A DNA stretch of 64,000 nt from NCBI GenBank assembly GCA_013538805.1, contig JABXGR010000007.1, positions 18,385 to 82,384 of the forward strand, given 5' to 3'. This document shows positions 27,317 to 36,914 of this stretch, one piece after another. The notes beneath the pieces were generated by a model. The model had not been told where the DNA came from and ran no database searches. It saw nothing but the letters and a program-made list of their open reading frames with translations. The position numbers and the translations under genes were made by a program. The DNA is from Candidatus Nitrosocaldus schleperae. GTDB taxonomy: Archaea > Thermoproteota > Nitrososphaeria > Nitrososphaerales > Nitrosocaldaceae. How positions within the stretch are numbered: the first letter of the stretch is position 1; every line of letters starts with the position of its first letter.

Positions 27317-27335
27317 TTATGTTATAGGTAATGGG

Positions 27336-28421
27336 TTGAGTGTAGAGAGTAGGAGCAATAGGGTACTTGATGAGGCATACAGGATAGGTTGTAGTACTGT
27401 AATAGCATTTGAGCCAGAGGATGTATTCTATCTTACTGGCTTCTGGGGCGAGGGTATAGTAGTAGTGCTTAACCAATCAGATACAAGGCTTATAGTGCCA
27501 CAGCTTGAGGCAGATAGGGCAAGGAGCATTGCAAGATGCGATGTATTGGAGGCAGAGAGGGGCTCAAGTATGCTTGATAAGGCATTATCCCTTGTTGCAG
27601 AGGATGCAGTTGTATGCACAGACTGCAGTGATCACTCCATATTCGAGAGGATGAGGGTTAAGTTGGTTGATAGTAGCAGGTTGAAGTACAGTAAGGATGT
27701 CTTCTACAATGCAAGGAAGGTGAAGGATGAGCATGAGATCAAGATTATAGAGCATGCAGCAAGGATACTTGATGAACTATTCAAGGTATGTGAGTATGTG
27801 ATAAGGACAGGGCTGAGTGAGAGGCAGATACAAGCAATGCTTATGTATGAAGCAATGCGTAGAGGTGCTTATCCCCCAGCGTATAGGTATACACTCTCAC
27901 CCCTGATAATAGCATCTGGCACAAACTCATCATTACCTCATGCTGAGCCAAGTGATAGGCTACTCTTAACTGGTGATCTTGTAACAGTTGATCTAACACT
28001 AAGGTACAATGGCTATATAGCAGATGCAACAAGGACATTTGCTCTAGGCAGTATAGATAGGGAGAAGGAGGATATCTACCACATCGTTATGGAAGCACAG
28101 CAGATGGCAGTGGATGCTGTGCATGAAGATGCAGAATGCAGAGAGGTAGATGGTGTTGCTAGATCATACATAGAGAGCAAGGGTTATGGAGAGATGTTCA
28201 TACACTCAACTGGTCATGGAATAGGGCTTGATGTACATGAGCCCCCATGGATAAGCCGTAACTCTCAGGAGAGGCTTGCTAGGGGTATGTGTATAACCAT
28301 AGAACCAGGTATATACATCGCTAACAGGTATGGTGTAAGGATAGAGGACTCCCTAGCAATAGGTAGAGATGGCAAGGTTATTGTAATGAACAGATACACG
28401 AAGGATCTTATCAGATTATAA
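27336..28421 (+). CDS. M24-family metallopeptidase (Xaa-Pro aminopeptidase/prolidase)
   Basis: A 361-residue creatinase-fold enzyme that removes residues before proline. The N-terminal domain includes FEPEDVFYLTGFWGEG. The five metal ligands are in VTVDLTLRYNGYIADATRTF (two Asp), STGHGIGLDVHEPP (His), ITIEPGIYI (Glu) and VRIEDSLAI (Glu). Translation appears to start at TTG. It is divergent from the PP-loop ATPase gene with 61 bp between the starts. Confidence 0.9.
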   Translation: MSVESRSNRVLDEAYRIGCSTVIAFEPEDVFYLTGFWGEGIVVVLNQSDTRLIVPQLEADRARSIARCDVLEAERGSSMLDKALSLVAEDAVVCTDCSDHSIFERMRVKLVDSSRLKYSKDVFYNARKVKDEHEIKIIEHAARILDELFKVCEYVIRTGLSERQIQAMLMYEAMRRGAYPPAYRYTLSPLIIASGTNSSLPHAEPSDRLLLTGDLVTVDLTLRYNGYIADATRTFALGSIDREKEDIYHIVMEAQQMAVDAVHEDAECREVDGVARSYIESKGYGEMFIHSTGHGIGLDVHEPPWISRNSQERLARGMCITIEPGIYIANRYGVRIEDSLAIGRDGKVIVMNRYTKDLIRL

Positions 28422-28555
28422 GATGATTTATAATAGATATAGGAGGCAGGAGCATTTTATCATAATGAAATGGTGAGATGATCAACTCTGCTAACCTTTA
28501 TTTACATTTTTCGTAATAAATAAGATATTTATAGGCTGAAATAGTAAATATATTC

Positions 28556-29035
28556 ATGCTGAGGAGAAGGGGTAGGAAGCCAAGACTACTAGATGAGATA
28601 GATAAGAGCATACTATCTACACTCCATGAGGATTGCTTGATCCCATTCGTAAAGATAGCAAAGGCACTCAATGTTAATGAGGGTACGATAAGGCACAGGG
28701 TTAAGAGGCTTGTGAAGAGTGGGATAATCAAGAAGTTCACCATCAAGGTTGATCCAGTCATGCTTGGATTAGGGACATTAGTGCTTGTTATAGTTGTTGT
28801 TAGTCCTGGGCATGTAAAGTATGTTGCACAGGAGTTGGCAAAGGTTCCAAACGTGCTTGAGGTGTTAGAGGTCCATACATATGGAGACCTACTCCTGAAG
28901 GTAAGGGGCAGTAGCATGCAGGAGATAGCAAACATATTAGCAAACCAGATCAAGACTATAGAGGGTGTTATAAGCACTCAAGTCATCTCAGTACTCAATG
29001 TATGGAAGGATGAGCATCCATTATTTTTAAGATGA
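28556..29035 (+). CDS. Lrp/AsnC-family transcription regulator
   Basis: A 159-residue protein with a basic N-terminus (LRRRGRKPRLLDEIDKSIL), a winged helix (VKIAKALNVNEGTIRHRVKRL) and a C-terminal RAM ligand domain (LVLVIVVVSPGHVKYVAQEL and EVHTYGDLLLKVRG). Members sense amino acids or small metabolites as octamers. The TATA-like GATATTTATAGG at 28524-28535 lies 27 bp before the start. No obvious target gene adjoins it. Confidence 0.9.
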   Translation: MLRRRGRKPRLLDEIDKSILSTLHEDCLIPFVKIAKALNVNEGTIRHRVKRLVKSGIIKKFTIKVDPVMLGLGTLVLVIVVVSPGHVKYVAQELAKVPNVLEVLEVHTYGDLLLKVRGSSMQEIANILANQIKTIEGVISTQVISVLNVWKDEHPLFLR

Positions 29036-29053
29036 TACCTTATAGTTTGCCTT

Positions 29054-30319
29054 TTATTGTTGATGCTTTGATGCCTTTGCTAATGATCCCATCATCTCTG
29101 CCATGTATTTAAGTATATTAATGGCCACATCATCCTTCCTACCACGCATATCGATTATAGAACCATCACTACCTACAATAACAACATCACAGTCATCTTT
29201 GCCAATGCTCCTACTTGCATAGTTTGCAACAACCATCTCCCCTCTACACTCCTGCAACTTTGCCTTTGCCTTTGCTATCAACTCCTCCCTACTGCAATCA
29301 TCAGCCTTGAATGCTATGAGGAATGTATCTGGACTGAGAACCTTCACAACATCCACTATCTTCTCAGTTGGCTCAAGCCTTAACATGAACCCATTACTCT
29401 CTTTACTCTCTATCTTGCTACTGCTAACCTGAGCAGGTCTAAAGTCTGCTACAGCAGCATTCATTATAACAGCATCGTAACGCTTGCTCCTCAACTCATT
29501 GGTTAATGCATTGAGCATATCCTTGCTTGTGCTAACCCTTATTACTCTAACATTTGGAGGTGGCTCACTACTCCCATGCCCATAGATGAGCGTTACATCA
29601 GCACCCATGAGCATAGCCCCTCTAGCAAATGCTGTACCAAACCTCCCAGATGATAGGTTTGTTATAACCCTTACGCTATCTATATGCTCAACCGTTGCAC
29701 CAGCGGTTATAAGTATGCTCTTGCCCTTGAGGAGTGCTCTACGCTTGAGTACCTCTACTGCCTTTGCAAGTACATGCTCAGGCTCTGCAACCTTGGCCTT
29801 GCCCTCCTCTATAACTGGATCAACGAACTCAACTATGCCTTGTAATGCACTTACATTTCTAGCAACGATTGGGTTATGGTACATAACCTCATGCATCGCT
29901 AATGCAATTATAATTGGTATCCTAGATCCTAAGGCTACCGATGCTATCGTTGTAACACTTGTATCATCTATACCATTAGCAATCTTGCTCAATGTGTTTG
30001 CTGTACAAGGATATATGATGATGAGATCTGCTTTACCCTTCTCTGCAAGCTGTATATGCTCTAACTCCCATGTTAGATCAACTACTGCTCTATTCCCAGT
30101 AGCCCATGAGAGGAGTTCGCTACTGACTAGCCTTGTTGCCTTCCTTGTAAGCACTGGATAAACATCTGCACCATACCTCATGAGAAGCCTGGCAAGATCA
30201 ACTGCTTTGTATGCAGCAACGCTAGCAGTTACACATAACACTACCCTCTTGCCTCTCAACTCATCGCCATGTGAACCAGTTATATCCTTGGATGGATGCA
30301 TATGCATATACCCCATCAC
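29054..30319 (-). CDS. coaBC: Phosphopantothenoylcysteine decarboxylase / phosphopantothenate-cysteine ligase
   Basis: Bifunctional CoA-pathway enzyme of 421 residues. The N-terminal flavoprotein (CoaC) half has VVLCVTASVAAYKAVDLARL, the active-site HEVMYHNP region and PCTANTLSKIANGIDD. The C-terminal CoaB half starts near GKSILITAGATVEHIDSVR and contains ITNLSSGRFGTAFA and MNAAVADFRP. The start ATG at 30319 overlaps the panB stop by 4 bp. It is the last gene of the four-gene reverse-strand CoA operon. Confidence 0.95.
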   Translation of the reverse strand: MMGYMHMHPSKDITGSHGDELRGKRVVLCVTASVAAYKAVDLARLLMRYGADVYPVLTRKATRLVSSELLSWATGNRAVVDLTWELEHIQLAEKGKADLIIIYPCTANTLSKIANGIDDTSVTTIASVALGSRIPIIIALAMHEVMYHNPIVARNVSALQGIVEFVDPVIEEGKAKVAEPEHVLAKAVEVLKRRALLKGKSILITAGATVEHIDSVRVITNLSSGRFGTAFARGAMLMGADVTLIYGHGSSEPPPNVRVIRVSTSKDMLNALTNELRSKRYDAVIMNAAVADFRPAQVSSSKIESKESNGFMLRLEPTEKIVDVVKVLSPDTFLIAFKADDCSREELIAKAKAKLQECRGEMVVANYASRSIGKDDCDVVIVGSDGSIIDMRGRKDDVAINILKYMAEMMGSLAKASKHQQ

Positions 30320-31269
30320 TTATCACTCTGCTCCTGCTCCTGCTCCTGATCTTGAACATGCTCTACTTGATCCCTCTGCCTCTTATCCTTCCTCCCAGCA
30401 TACTTTGCACCAATCATGCTAGCCTTGAGCCTCTCAGCATGATCTCTAAGCCTCTCATACTCTTTAGCATCCATATGGAATGTATGCTCCTCCCCTGGAA
30501 ATCTAGCATTCAATACATCATCTCTATACCTTGTTAGAGCATCTGTAATGATGCTAGAGATATCAACATACCTCTTCACGAACCTTGGACTATACTCATA
30601 GAGGCCAAGCATATCATGGAGTACAAGCACTTGACCATCGCATGAGGATCCTGAACCTATCCCAATTGTAGGTATGCTCAATGTATCGCTTATGATCTTA
30701 GCAACCTCATATGTGACCTGCTCCAGCACTATAGAGAATGCCCCAGCCTCCTCAATAGCAATAGCATCCTCTATTATTCTAGAGGCATCATCTACTACCC
30801 TACCTTGAACCTTGTACCCATGCCATAGTGGTGCAGTCTGAGGCTTCAAGCCTATATGCCCCATCACAGGTATGCCAGCATCAACTAGTGCTTCTACAAC
30901 ATGCTTGAACTCCCTGCCCCCTTCAACCTTCACAGCATCAGCATTCCCTTCCTTTATGAACCTACATGCGTTGTGTAGTGCATCCTCTCTGCTGATGTGG
31001 TATGACATGAATGGCATATCTGCAACTACCATAGCATGCTCCCTTGCTCTAGATACTGCCTTGCAGAATACAAGCATCTCCTCCATGCTGATAGGGGTTG
31101 TGCTCTTATACCCAAGCATGACCATTGCAGCACTATCCCCAACAAGTATTATATCAACACCAGCCTTGTCGCATATCCTTGCTGTTGTATAGTCATATGC
31201 AGTTACAGCAACTATCTTCCTATTACCCTTCATACTCATTATGCTCTCAACTGTTATCCTGCTACCCAT
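30316..31269 (-). CDS. panB: 3-methyl-2-oxobutanoate hydroxymethyltransferase
   Basis: Makes ketopantoate from ketoisovalerate and methylene-tetrahydrofolate. The 317 residues carry VAVTAYDYTTARICDKAG, VGDSAAMVMLGYKST, ADMPFMSYHIS, VKVEGGREF, MGHIGLKPQ and TIGIGSGSSCDGQVLVLHD. The tail after residue 295 is very polar (GRKDKRQRDQVEHVQDQ and following), encoded by simple repeats and likely disordered. A ketopantoate reductase is not in this operon, so that step is encoded elsewhere. Confidence 0.95.
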   Translation of the reverse strand: MGSRITVESIMSMKGNRKIVAVTAYDYTTARICDKAGVDIILVGDSAAMVMLGYKSTTPISMEEMLVFCKAVSRAREHAMVVADMPFMSYHISREDALHNACRFIKEGNADAVKVEGGREFKHVVEALVDAGIPVMGHIGLKPQTAPLWHGYKVQGRVVDDASRIIEDAIAIEEAGAFSIVLEQVTYEVAKIISDTLSIPTIGIGSGSSCDGQVLVLHDMLGLYEYSPRFVKRYVDISSIITDALTRYRDDVLNARFPGEEHTFHMDAKEYERLRDHAERLKASMIGAKYAGRKDKRQRDQVEHVQDQEQEQEQSDK

Positions 31270-31300
31270 CTAATGACACCTATGCTTAATTAACAATCTA

Positions 31301-32110
31301 CTATTCACTACCTATTTGCCTACTACCTCCCCCTCCTTCCCTCTCTACATACATCCCATCTACACCTAGCCTTATCACTGATAGTGATGCCTCAAGGTTC
31401 CTTGTGTTAGAGAATGATCTGAGCATCTCATTTAGTCTATCCCTTGGCTCATGCCTCAATGCTCTAGCAGTCTCAACCATCAGAGGCATTGCTCTTGTTA
31501 TGTTATCAACTATTGTTATAGTAGCGCTCCTTGCAGTCCTTGATAATGGATTAAGATCAACTGCTATGACCTTCTTACCCATCCTTACAAGGGCCTCAGT
31601 CCTATCCCCATCTTCCAATGGCACAAGGACAACATCAGCACTGTATATCCCATCCCTATCAACCCTCCTCCTCTCACTCATGAGTTCAGGTATGCTCATA
31701 CTTGCCCTATCACCTACCCCATAGACTGTATTGGCACCATGCTCCTTGAGGAGCATCTCTATAGCCTTCTCACGCTCATAGGATCTGTAGAATAGGTTAA
31801 CCTCTATCTTTGCATTAACAAGTGATGCTAACCTTACAACATCCTCTGCACAGAGGCATGCAACATTCCCATTGACTGATATTACTGGATGATCTGCAAG
31901 GAGCATCATTGCTACTGAAGCCCTTATGGCTTCTCTAGCGTATGTTGTTGTACGCTCTCCAAGCAGGTAATCGAATGCCTCCCCTCTCCCATGTGCTATC
32001 AACCCTTGCTCAACTACTATACCTTTCCTTAAGCACTCTACAAGCCTCTCCCTTATCCTTAACGACTCTGCCCTAGGATGGTTCTCTGGTATCCTCAATG
32101 ATCGTTGCAC
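31301..32110 (-). CDS. 4-phosphopantoate-beta-alanine ligase (archaeal phosphopantothenate synthetase)
   Basis: A 269-residue member of the archaeal PPS family (COG1701), which replaces bacterial PanC by joining phosphopantoate and beta-alanine. Characteristic segments are NHPRAESLRIRERLVE, GLIAHGRGEAFDYLLGE, HPVISVNGNVACL, VLVPLEDGDRTEAL and VIAVDLNPLSRTA. The N-terminus overlaps the end of the pantoate kinase gene by 38 bp, a long overlap that suggests tight translational coupling of two consecutive steps. Confidence 0.92.
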   Translation of the reverse strand: MQRSLRIPENHPRAESLRIRERLVECLRKGIVVEQGLIAHGRGEAFDYLLGERTTTYAREAIRASVAMMLLADHPVISVNGNVACLCAEDVVRLASLVNAKIEVNLFYRSYEREKAIEMLLKEHGANTVYGVGDRASMSIPELMSERRRVDRDGIYSADVVLVPLEDGDRTEALVRMGKKVIAVDLNPLSRTARSATITIVDNITRAMPLMVETARALRHEPRDRLNEMLRSFSNTRNLEASLSVIRLGVDGMYVEREGGGGSRQIGSE

Positions 32111-33080
32111 CCCTTTTATCTATGCTGCATGAGAGTAGATGGCACTCTGCTGAAGAGTAGCAAGAGTTATAGTTAGAGTTAGAGTAGAGATCCCTGTAAT
32201 ATGCTAGAACCTTCTCAACCTTTCCAGCGTTATCATTGCTGACTATGGTGAATACGGTCTCACCAAAGAGTGCTACAGATGCCTTGCAGCCTATACCATG
32301 CAAAGCATCTATAACCCTTCCTGCTCTATCCGTGATGAAGTTTATAGATCTAGCAAACCTGAAAGATAGATCAAGGAATGTCTCTACAGATCTGCTCTCC
32401 TTGAGTATGTTAAGCATCTTCCCTCCCAGCCCATTTATCATACCTATCCTGTTTGTAAGGAACTCCTTGGTTGGGTAAGGGCTTATGCAGAGCATCAACA
32501 CCTTATAATCATCCACATCATCCATTATGCTCTCAACCATACCTATGCCAGGTGCACCAGCCTTGAGTCTCATCTCAAGCCCTCCATGGTACTCTGCTAT
32601 CACTGTACCAGCACCACACCTGCATGCTAGATCTGCCTTGTGTGCTATCCTTGCTGCCTCCTCATTGCTAAGGTTCAACCCCAATGCTCTGTTAAGAGCA
32701 TAGGAGAGGCTGAGCGCTGCTGCCCCGCTTGAGCCTAGACCATAACCTATTGGGATATCTGCCCTATGCATTATATCTAGCCTGAACCTACATCCATCAA
32801 CCAACCTAAGGTACTCTTTTACTACGTAGAGCGATACATCTGCATCACTACAAGGTTTACCATTTATAGATATGTTTATCCTTCTCGTATTATATGGATA
32901 TGGATACTTGTAAAGATGGACCTCAGTTGTTACACCTTTGCTTATGCATACACCAGCGCCCCTAGAACCCTTGAGCAAGGGATCATCTAGCATAAGTGTA
33001 GGGAACTCAACGAACCCAGTTATATGACCTGGTGCAAATGCTATAGCCTTAACATATCTATTGCTATCATTATAGTACAT
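32073..33080 (-). CDS. Pantoate kinase (archaeal GHMP kinase)
   Basis: A 335-residue GHMP-family kinase that phosphorylates pantoate. The ATP loop is DIPIGYGLGSSGAAALSLSY; the N-terminus AIAFAPGHITGFVEF and CRCGAGTVIAEYHGGLEMR fit archaeal pantoate kinases. It heads the reverse-strand operon pantoate kinase-PPS-panB-coaBC, and the order follows most of the archaeal CoA route. The region near the C-terminus has an Asn/Ser/Tyr-rich patch (LYSNSNYNSCYSS). Confidence 0.9.
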   Translation of the reverse strand: MYYNDSNRYVKAIAFAPGHITGFVEFPTLMLDDPLLKGSRGAGVCISKGVTTEVHLYKYPYPYNTRRINISINGKPCSDADVSLYVVKEYLRLVDGCRFRLDIMHRADIPIGYGLGSSGAAALSLSYALNRALGLNLSNEEAARIAHKADLACRCGAGTVIAEYHGGLEMRLKAGAPGIGMVESIMDDVDDYKVLMLCISPYPTKEFLTNRIGMINGLGGKMLNILKESRSVETFLDLSFRFARSINFITDRAGRVIDALHGIGCKASVALFGETVFTIVSNDNAGKVEKVLAYYRDLYSNSNYNSCYSSAECHLLSCSIDKRGATIIEDTREPS

Positions 33081-33103
33081 AACTACAGTTACTGCTAGAT
33101 GAG

Positions 33104-33133
33104 AGCATATATAAATAACGTTTAAAGAATATA
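33104..33133. promoter_or_regulatory. Divergent promoters of the CoA operon and the PhoU-like regulator
   Basis: On the reverse strand TTATTTATATATGC (33104-33117) is about 28 bp before the pantoate kinase ATG at 33080. On the forward strand TTTAAAGAATATAAAC (to 33135) lies just before ATG 33145, close to the usual TATA distance. The two promoters are packed into a 64-bp gap. Confidence 0.5.
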
Positions 33134-33144
33134 AACTGATTTAA

Positions 33145-34104
33145 ATGAGATATACTAGAAAGGTGCAGAGGATAGGGAGCAGCCTACTCATATCTCTACC
33201 AAAGGAATGGGTTGAGAGCAATGGTATAGAGAGAGGCAGTATAGTACTGATAGAGAGTGCAAATGATAACTCTCTGAGGATATACCCAGCACTTGATGAG
33301 GTTAAAGAGAGCAAGGAGGTTGTGATAAACTACCCTTCACCATACTATGAGCCTATAGCAAACAAGATAACTGGTGCTTATCTTCTAGGCTATGATCTTA
33401 TAAAGATCAAAGCAAACACACCAATATCGTATGAGGAGAGGGAGAGGATAAAGGAGGCTATAGAGAGGCTTGTCAGCTTAGAGATAGTGGATGAGGATGC
33501 AACCCATATAGTTGCACAGTTCCTGCTTGATGCAACAACACTAGATGCTGAGAAGATACTCTACAGGGTAAGCAGTATAGTCTCTGGCATGTATAGGGAT
33601 GTTATAACAGCATTGCAGAGCAAGGATAAGGGGATACTTAAGAGCATAGCAAGGAGGGATGATGAGGTTGATAGACAATACTTCCTCCTTGTAAGGCTCT
33701 TGAGGAGCATGCTTAAGGATCAGAGGCTAGCAGCAAGGATGAACCTAACAAGCATAGAGGTTCTGGATTACAGGTTAGCAGCACACCTGCTAGAGAGTGC
33801 TGGAGATGGTGCAGTTGAACTAGCAAGGGCTGTAGAATCCCTAGAGCATGATGTAGATGAGTATGATAACCTTGTAGAGGTAGCAAAGATGGTTGAGAGG
33901 ATACAGGATACATCCGTTAAAGCATTCATAAACCATGATAGGAAGGGCTCTATAGAGGTTATGAGGCAGTACCTTATGCTAAGTGAGCATATCTTAAGCA
34001 TAAAGCAGGATACGGATGCTAAGGTACTTGACTTTATGCATCTACTTGACAAGTTTGCAAGGATATGGGTTGATATTGCTGATCTAGTAATGCCAATACC
34101 TTAA
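33145..34104 (+). CDS. Phosphate uptake regulator-like protein: AbrB-type DNA-binding domain fused to PhoU domain
   Basis: A 319-residue protein. The N-terminal 45 residues are a SpoVT/AbrB swapped-hairpin domain (RKVQRIGSSLLISLPKEWV). The rest is helical PhoU-like, with YRDVITALQSKDKGILKSIA and LESAGDGAVELARAVESLEH. This architecture is common in archaea and is thought to control phosphate transport genes. A phosphonate/phosphate-type ABC transporter lies 2.8 kb downstream, beyond the M1 peptidase. Confidence 0.88.
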   Translation: MRYTRKVQRIGSSLLISLPKEWVESNGIERGSIVLIESANDNSLRIYPALDEVKESKEVVINYPSPYYEPIANKITGAYLLGYDLIKIKANTPISYEERERIKEAIERLVSLEIVDEDATHIVAQFLLDATTLDAEKILYRVSSIVSGMYRDVITALQSKDKGILKSIARRDDEVDRQYFLLVRLLRSMLKDQRLAARMNLTSIEVLDYRLAAHLLESAGDGAVELARAVESLEHDVDEYDNLVEVAKMVERIQDTSVKAFINHDRKGSIEVMRQYLMLSEHILSIKQDTDAKVLDFMHLLDKFARIWVDIADLVMPIP

Positions 34105-34123
34105 ATAAAATAAACAAGAGAGG

Positions 34124-34185
34124 GATAGTAGCAGGAGTAGTAGTAGGAGTAATAGCGAGCAGTAGTTAGTAGCAGTAGTAGTAAT
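34124..34185 (+). repeat. AGT-rich trinucleotide tract
   Basis: An imperfect (AGT/AGC)n run fills the 105-bp gap between the PhoU-like gene and the end of the convergent M1 peptidase gene. It matches the simple repeats that encode serine tracts inside several genes of this window, here outside any coding frame I can support. Confidence 0.6.
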
Positions 34186-34209
34186 GCCTTTTATTTATCG
34201 CTACCTAAC

Positions 34210-36723
34210 TTACTTCATCTCCCTCTCTAGCATATCAAGCCTGTTCATAACATCCCTACTCATACTCTTGAGCCTCTCCAGTTCCTCTCTCACCTGTGCT
34301 AACTCCTTTGGTACCTGTGTAGCCTCCCTTATGGTTGCTATAGCCTCCTCTGCAGCCCTTCTCACTCTAGCATCTATATCGTTGCTAGCAACCCATTCAA
34401 GGTCCTTCAGAGCCTTCTGCTCCTGAGCCTCTGCAAGTGCCTTTATTGCATTAATCCTTACCCTGAACCAGTGATCCCTAAGCAGTTGTATGAGATGATC
34501 TATAACCTTCTCATTGCCCTTTGCATACTTGCTTAGTGCTAGAGTTGCTGCCTCCCTAACCCTGTTATGCTCCCCAAGCCTTGTATGATCTATGAGCACT
34601 GGTATACTGAAATCATCCCTAACCTCTCCAAAGGCAGCCATTGCTGATGCTCTAACAACCTCGTTATGGGACCTTATCTGGAGGGAGCCCATGAGGTATG
34701 GTAATGCCTTCTTGCTCTTACTCTTCCCTATTGCAAGTACAGCCTCTGCCTGCACATAGTAACTCTCATCACTCTGCACTATCCTATTAAGCAATGGTAT
34801 GCTATCCTCCCTTGCAAACTCTCCTATTGCTCTTACAACTGCTCTTCTAGCCTTTGGATGCTTGATACTCTCTACTATGCTTGTAAGTGCATTGTATGCT
34901 TTTTCACCCTTTATGCTTGCTAATGCCTTTGCTGCCTCTGCAGCAACGCCCCAGAATGAATCACCAACTATTGCATCCCTCAACGCATTTATAACATCAT
35001 CAGAGTCCATGGTAGTGTTTGCTAGAGCCCTTGCAGCATTTATCCTCTCAACTGTATTGCCATGTTTAAGCATTGCTATGAGCATACGCTTATCCATCTT
35101 CAACTCTACAATCTTCTTCAATGGCAGTTTGTTGAATGGGTCTATGCTTACATACATAGGCTCATACTTGAGTGGTATATGCATGCTCTGCTCCTTCGCC
35201 TCTACGTTGAGCACTACTTCTTCCCTCTCTCCATTACTCTTGACTATATGCACATCTAGTGGGAAGATGAATGGCTTGCCCTCATCTATGCTCTGCACTT
35301 GTGCTATGTTGATGTTTAGCATCATCCTATCATGGTTGTAATCAACCCTGATCTTAAGCTCTGGGTGCCCTGCTCTATAAAGCCATTGATCAAAGAACTC
35401 TTGAAGAGAGTAGCCTGTAGCATCCTCACAGCACCTTCTGAACTCTTCACTCTCAGCATTGCTTAGCCTAAACCTCTCTAGATAATGCTTTACTGCCTTC
35501 CTGAACTGCTTATCCCCAATCATACATCTGAGCATATGGAGTACACATGCACCCTTCTCATACGCATGCCTATCGAATAGATCATCTGGATGCTTGTAAA
35601 CGTTTGTAACTATGGCTCTTGCATAGCGTTTACTATACTCCTCAAAGTACTCATTTGCATACTGCATTATGTAGTAGTTGAACTCATCCTCTCCCCTGCT
35701 ATGTAGCCAGTAGAGTGCCTCAAAGTATGTTGCGAATGACTCGTTCAGCCATATATGCTGCCAATCCCTACAGGTTACAAGATCACCAAACCACTGGTGT
35801 GCAAGTTCATGTGCTACAAGATGATCGCTTGTAAAGTCTATATGGGCTCTTTTATCATGCAGAGTCTCCACTGTAAGCGTAGTGGCATTTATGTTCTCCA
35901 TCCCTCCATATATGAAGTCATCAACTGTTACTTGAGCGTACTTGTTGTATGGGTACTTAACACCAGTATACTCCTCAAAGAACCTCATCATATCCTTTGT
36001 ATTTCCAAATGATAGTTCAGCATACTCTAGCATATCCTCTGGCACATAGTAGAGTAGTTCTACCCCATTGTACTCATCCCTCAACTCCTTGAACCTTCCT
36101 ATTACAAGTGAGGTTAGATATGCTGGATGTGCATGCTCCTCAAGCCAATGGTACCTCTTGTATGAGCCATTATCCTCAACGCTCACAAGCCTGCCATTGC
36201 TTACTGCTATTAACCCATCTGGTACATCAACTATTATCTCGCTTGTAAACCTCATATCTGGATGGTCTACGCATACAAACCAGTACTTTGAGTATATGCT
36301 CTCCCCTTGAGTCCATGCTTGCAACCTTCTCTTTGGATAGTGCTCATCAGGCTTTATGAAGTGTAGACCCTTCCTTGGCTTGGCACTGTACTCTATGGTT
36401 ATCTTTACACTCTCACCCTCCTTGAGTACTCTAGGCAGTTCTATCCTTAACCTCTCATCTACATGCTTGAAGGTTAACTCCTGCTCCTGCTCTCCAAGCA
36501 TAACCTTTGCTATCTTAAGTTCAGCAGCATCAAGCACTATGCTTCTAACCTCTTCACTGTTAGCAGTTATCTCGACATCTTCCCTAGCATGTATACTCCC
36601 TTCATTCATATCTGGCTTAAGTTCAAGCCTTATGTGCTTGATAAGGAATGGCTTTGATGGTGCATAATGTGCCTTACTGCCTGGAAGCTCAAACCTCTTG
36701 CTATTATTTGCTACTCTATTCAT
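34210..36723 (-). CDS. M1-family aminopeptidase with C-terminal HEAT repeats
   Basis: An 837-residue gluzincin. The N-terminal beta-domain is followed by the exopeptidase motif GGMENINA and the zinc site HELAHQWFGDLV...NESFAT (about residues 303-326). From about residue 540 the protein consists of HEAT-like repeats (for example VRINAIKALAEAQEQKALKD), and it ends with a predicted coiled coil (VREELERLKSMSRDVMNRLD). The family trims peptides, here probably those from the proteasome. The HEAT part may be a protein-binding scaffold. Confidence 0.93.
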   Translation of the reverse strand: MNRVANNSKRFELPGSKAHYAPSKPFLIKHIRLELKPDMNEGSIHAREDVEITANSEEVRSIVLDAAELKIAKVMLGEQEQELTFKHVDERLRIELPRVLKEGESVKITIEYSAKPRKGLHFIKPDEHYPKRRLQAWTQGESIYSKYWFVCVDHPDMRFTSEIIVDVPDGLIAVSNGRLVSVEDNGSYKRYHWLEEHAHPAYLTSLVIGRFKELRDEYNGVELLYYVPEDMLEYAELSFGNTKDMMRFFEEYTGVKYPYNKYAQVTVDDFIYGGMENINATTLTVETLHDKRAHIDFTSDHLVAHELAHQWFGDLVTCRDWQHIWLNESFATYFEALYWLHSRGEDEFNYYIMQYANEYFEEYSKRYARAIVTNVYKHPDDLFDRHAYEKGACVLHMLRCMIGDKQFRKAVKHYLERFRLSNAESEEFRRCCEDATGYSLQEFFDQWLYRAGHPELKIRVDYNHDRMMLNINIAQVQSIDEGKPFIFPLDVHIVKSNGEREEVVLNVEAKEQSMHIPLKYEPMYVSIDPFNKLPLKKIVELKMDKRMLIAMLKHGNTVERINAARALANTTMDSDDVINALRDAIVGDSFWGVAAEAAKALASIKGEKAYNALTSIVESIKHPKARRAVVRAIGEFAREDSIPLLNRIVQSDESYYVQAEAVLAIGKSKSKKALPYLMGSLQIRSHNEVVRASAMAAFGEVRDDFSIPVLIDHTRLGEHNRVREAATLALSKYAKGNEKVIDHLIQLLRDHWFRVRINAIKALAEAQEQKALKDLEWVASNDIDARVRRAAEEAIATIREATQVPKELAQVREELERLKSMSRDVMNRLDMLEREMK

Positions 36724-36880
36724 GGCTCACCATCATCCTCTGCCATAAAAAAATATTATCATATCAGGGGAGATGCATCTCCTCATCTCCCATATGGGAT
36801 CAGTGCAGGTCAATCTCATCATCATAGTATCTACTCCTCTTTAGGATTTATTCTTATATTGTATAACGGGGTTATAACAA

Positions 36881-36914
36881 TGTTTAAATAGGTTAGCCTA
36901 ATTAGCCTAGCCTA
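36881..36914 (+). promoter_or_regulatory. phnD promoter with three TAGCCTA repeats
   Basis: TGTTTAAATA (36881-36890) is a TATA box 25-34 bp before ATG 36915. Between box and start lie three direct TAGCCTA copies, at 36894, 36903 and 36908. They cover the expected transcription start and could be a repressor site. Confidence 0.45.

Noticed and set aside
36667..36891. Forward frame upstream of phnD
   Set aside because: It overlaps the start of the M1 peptidase and its divergent promoter and lacks any protein-like features.
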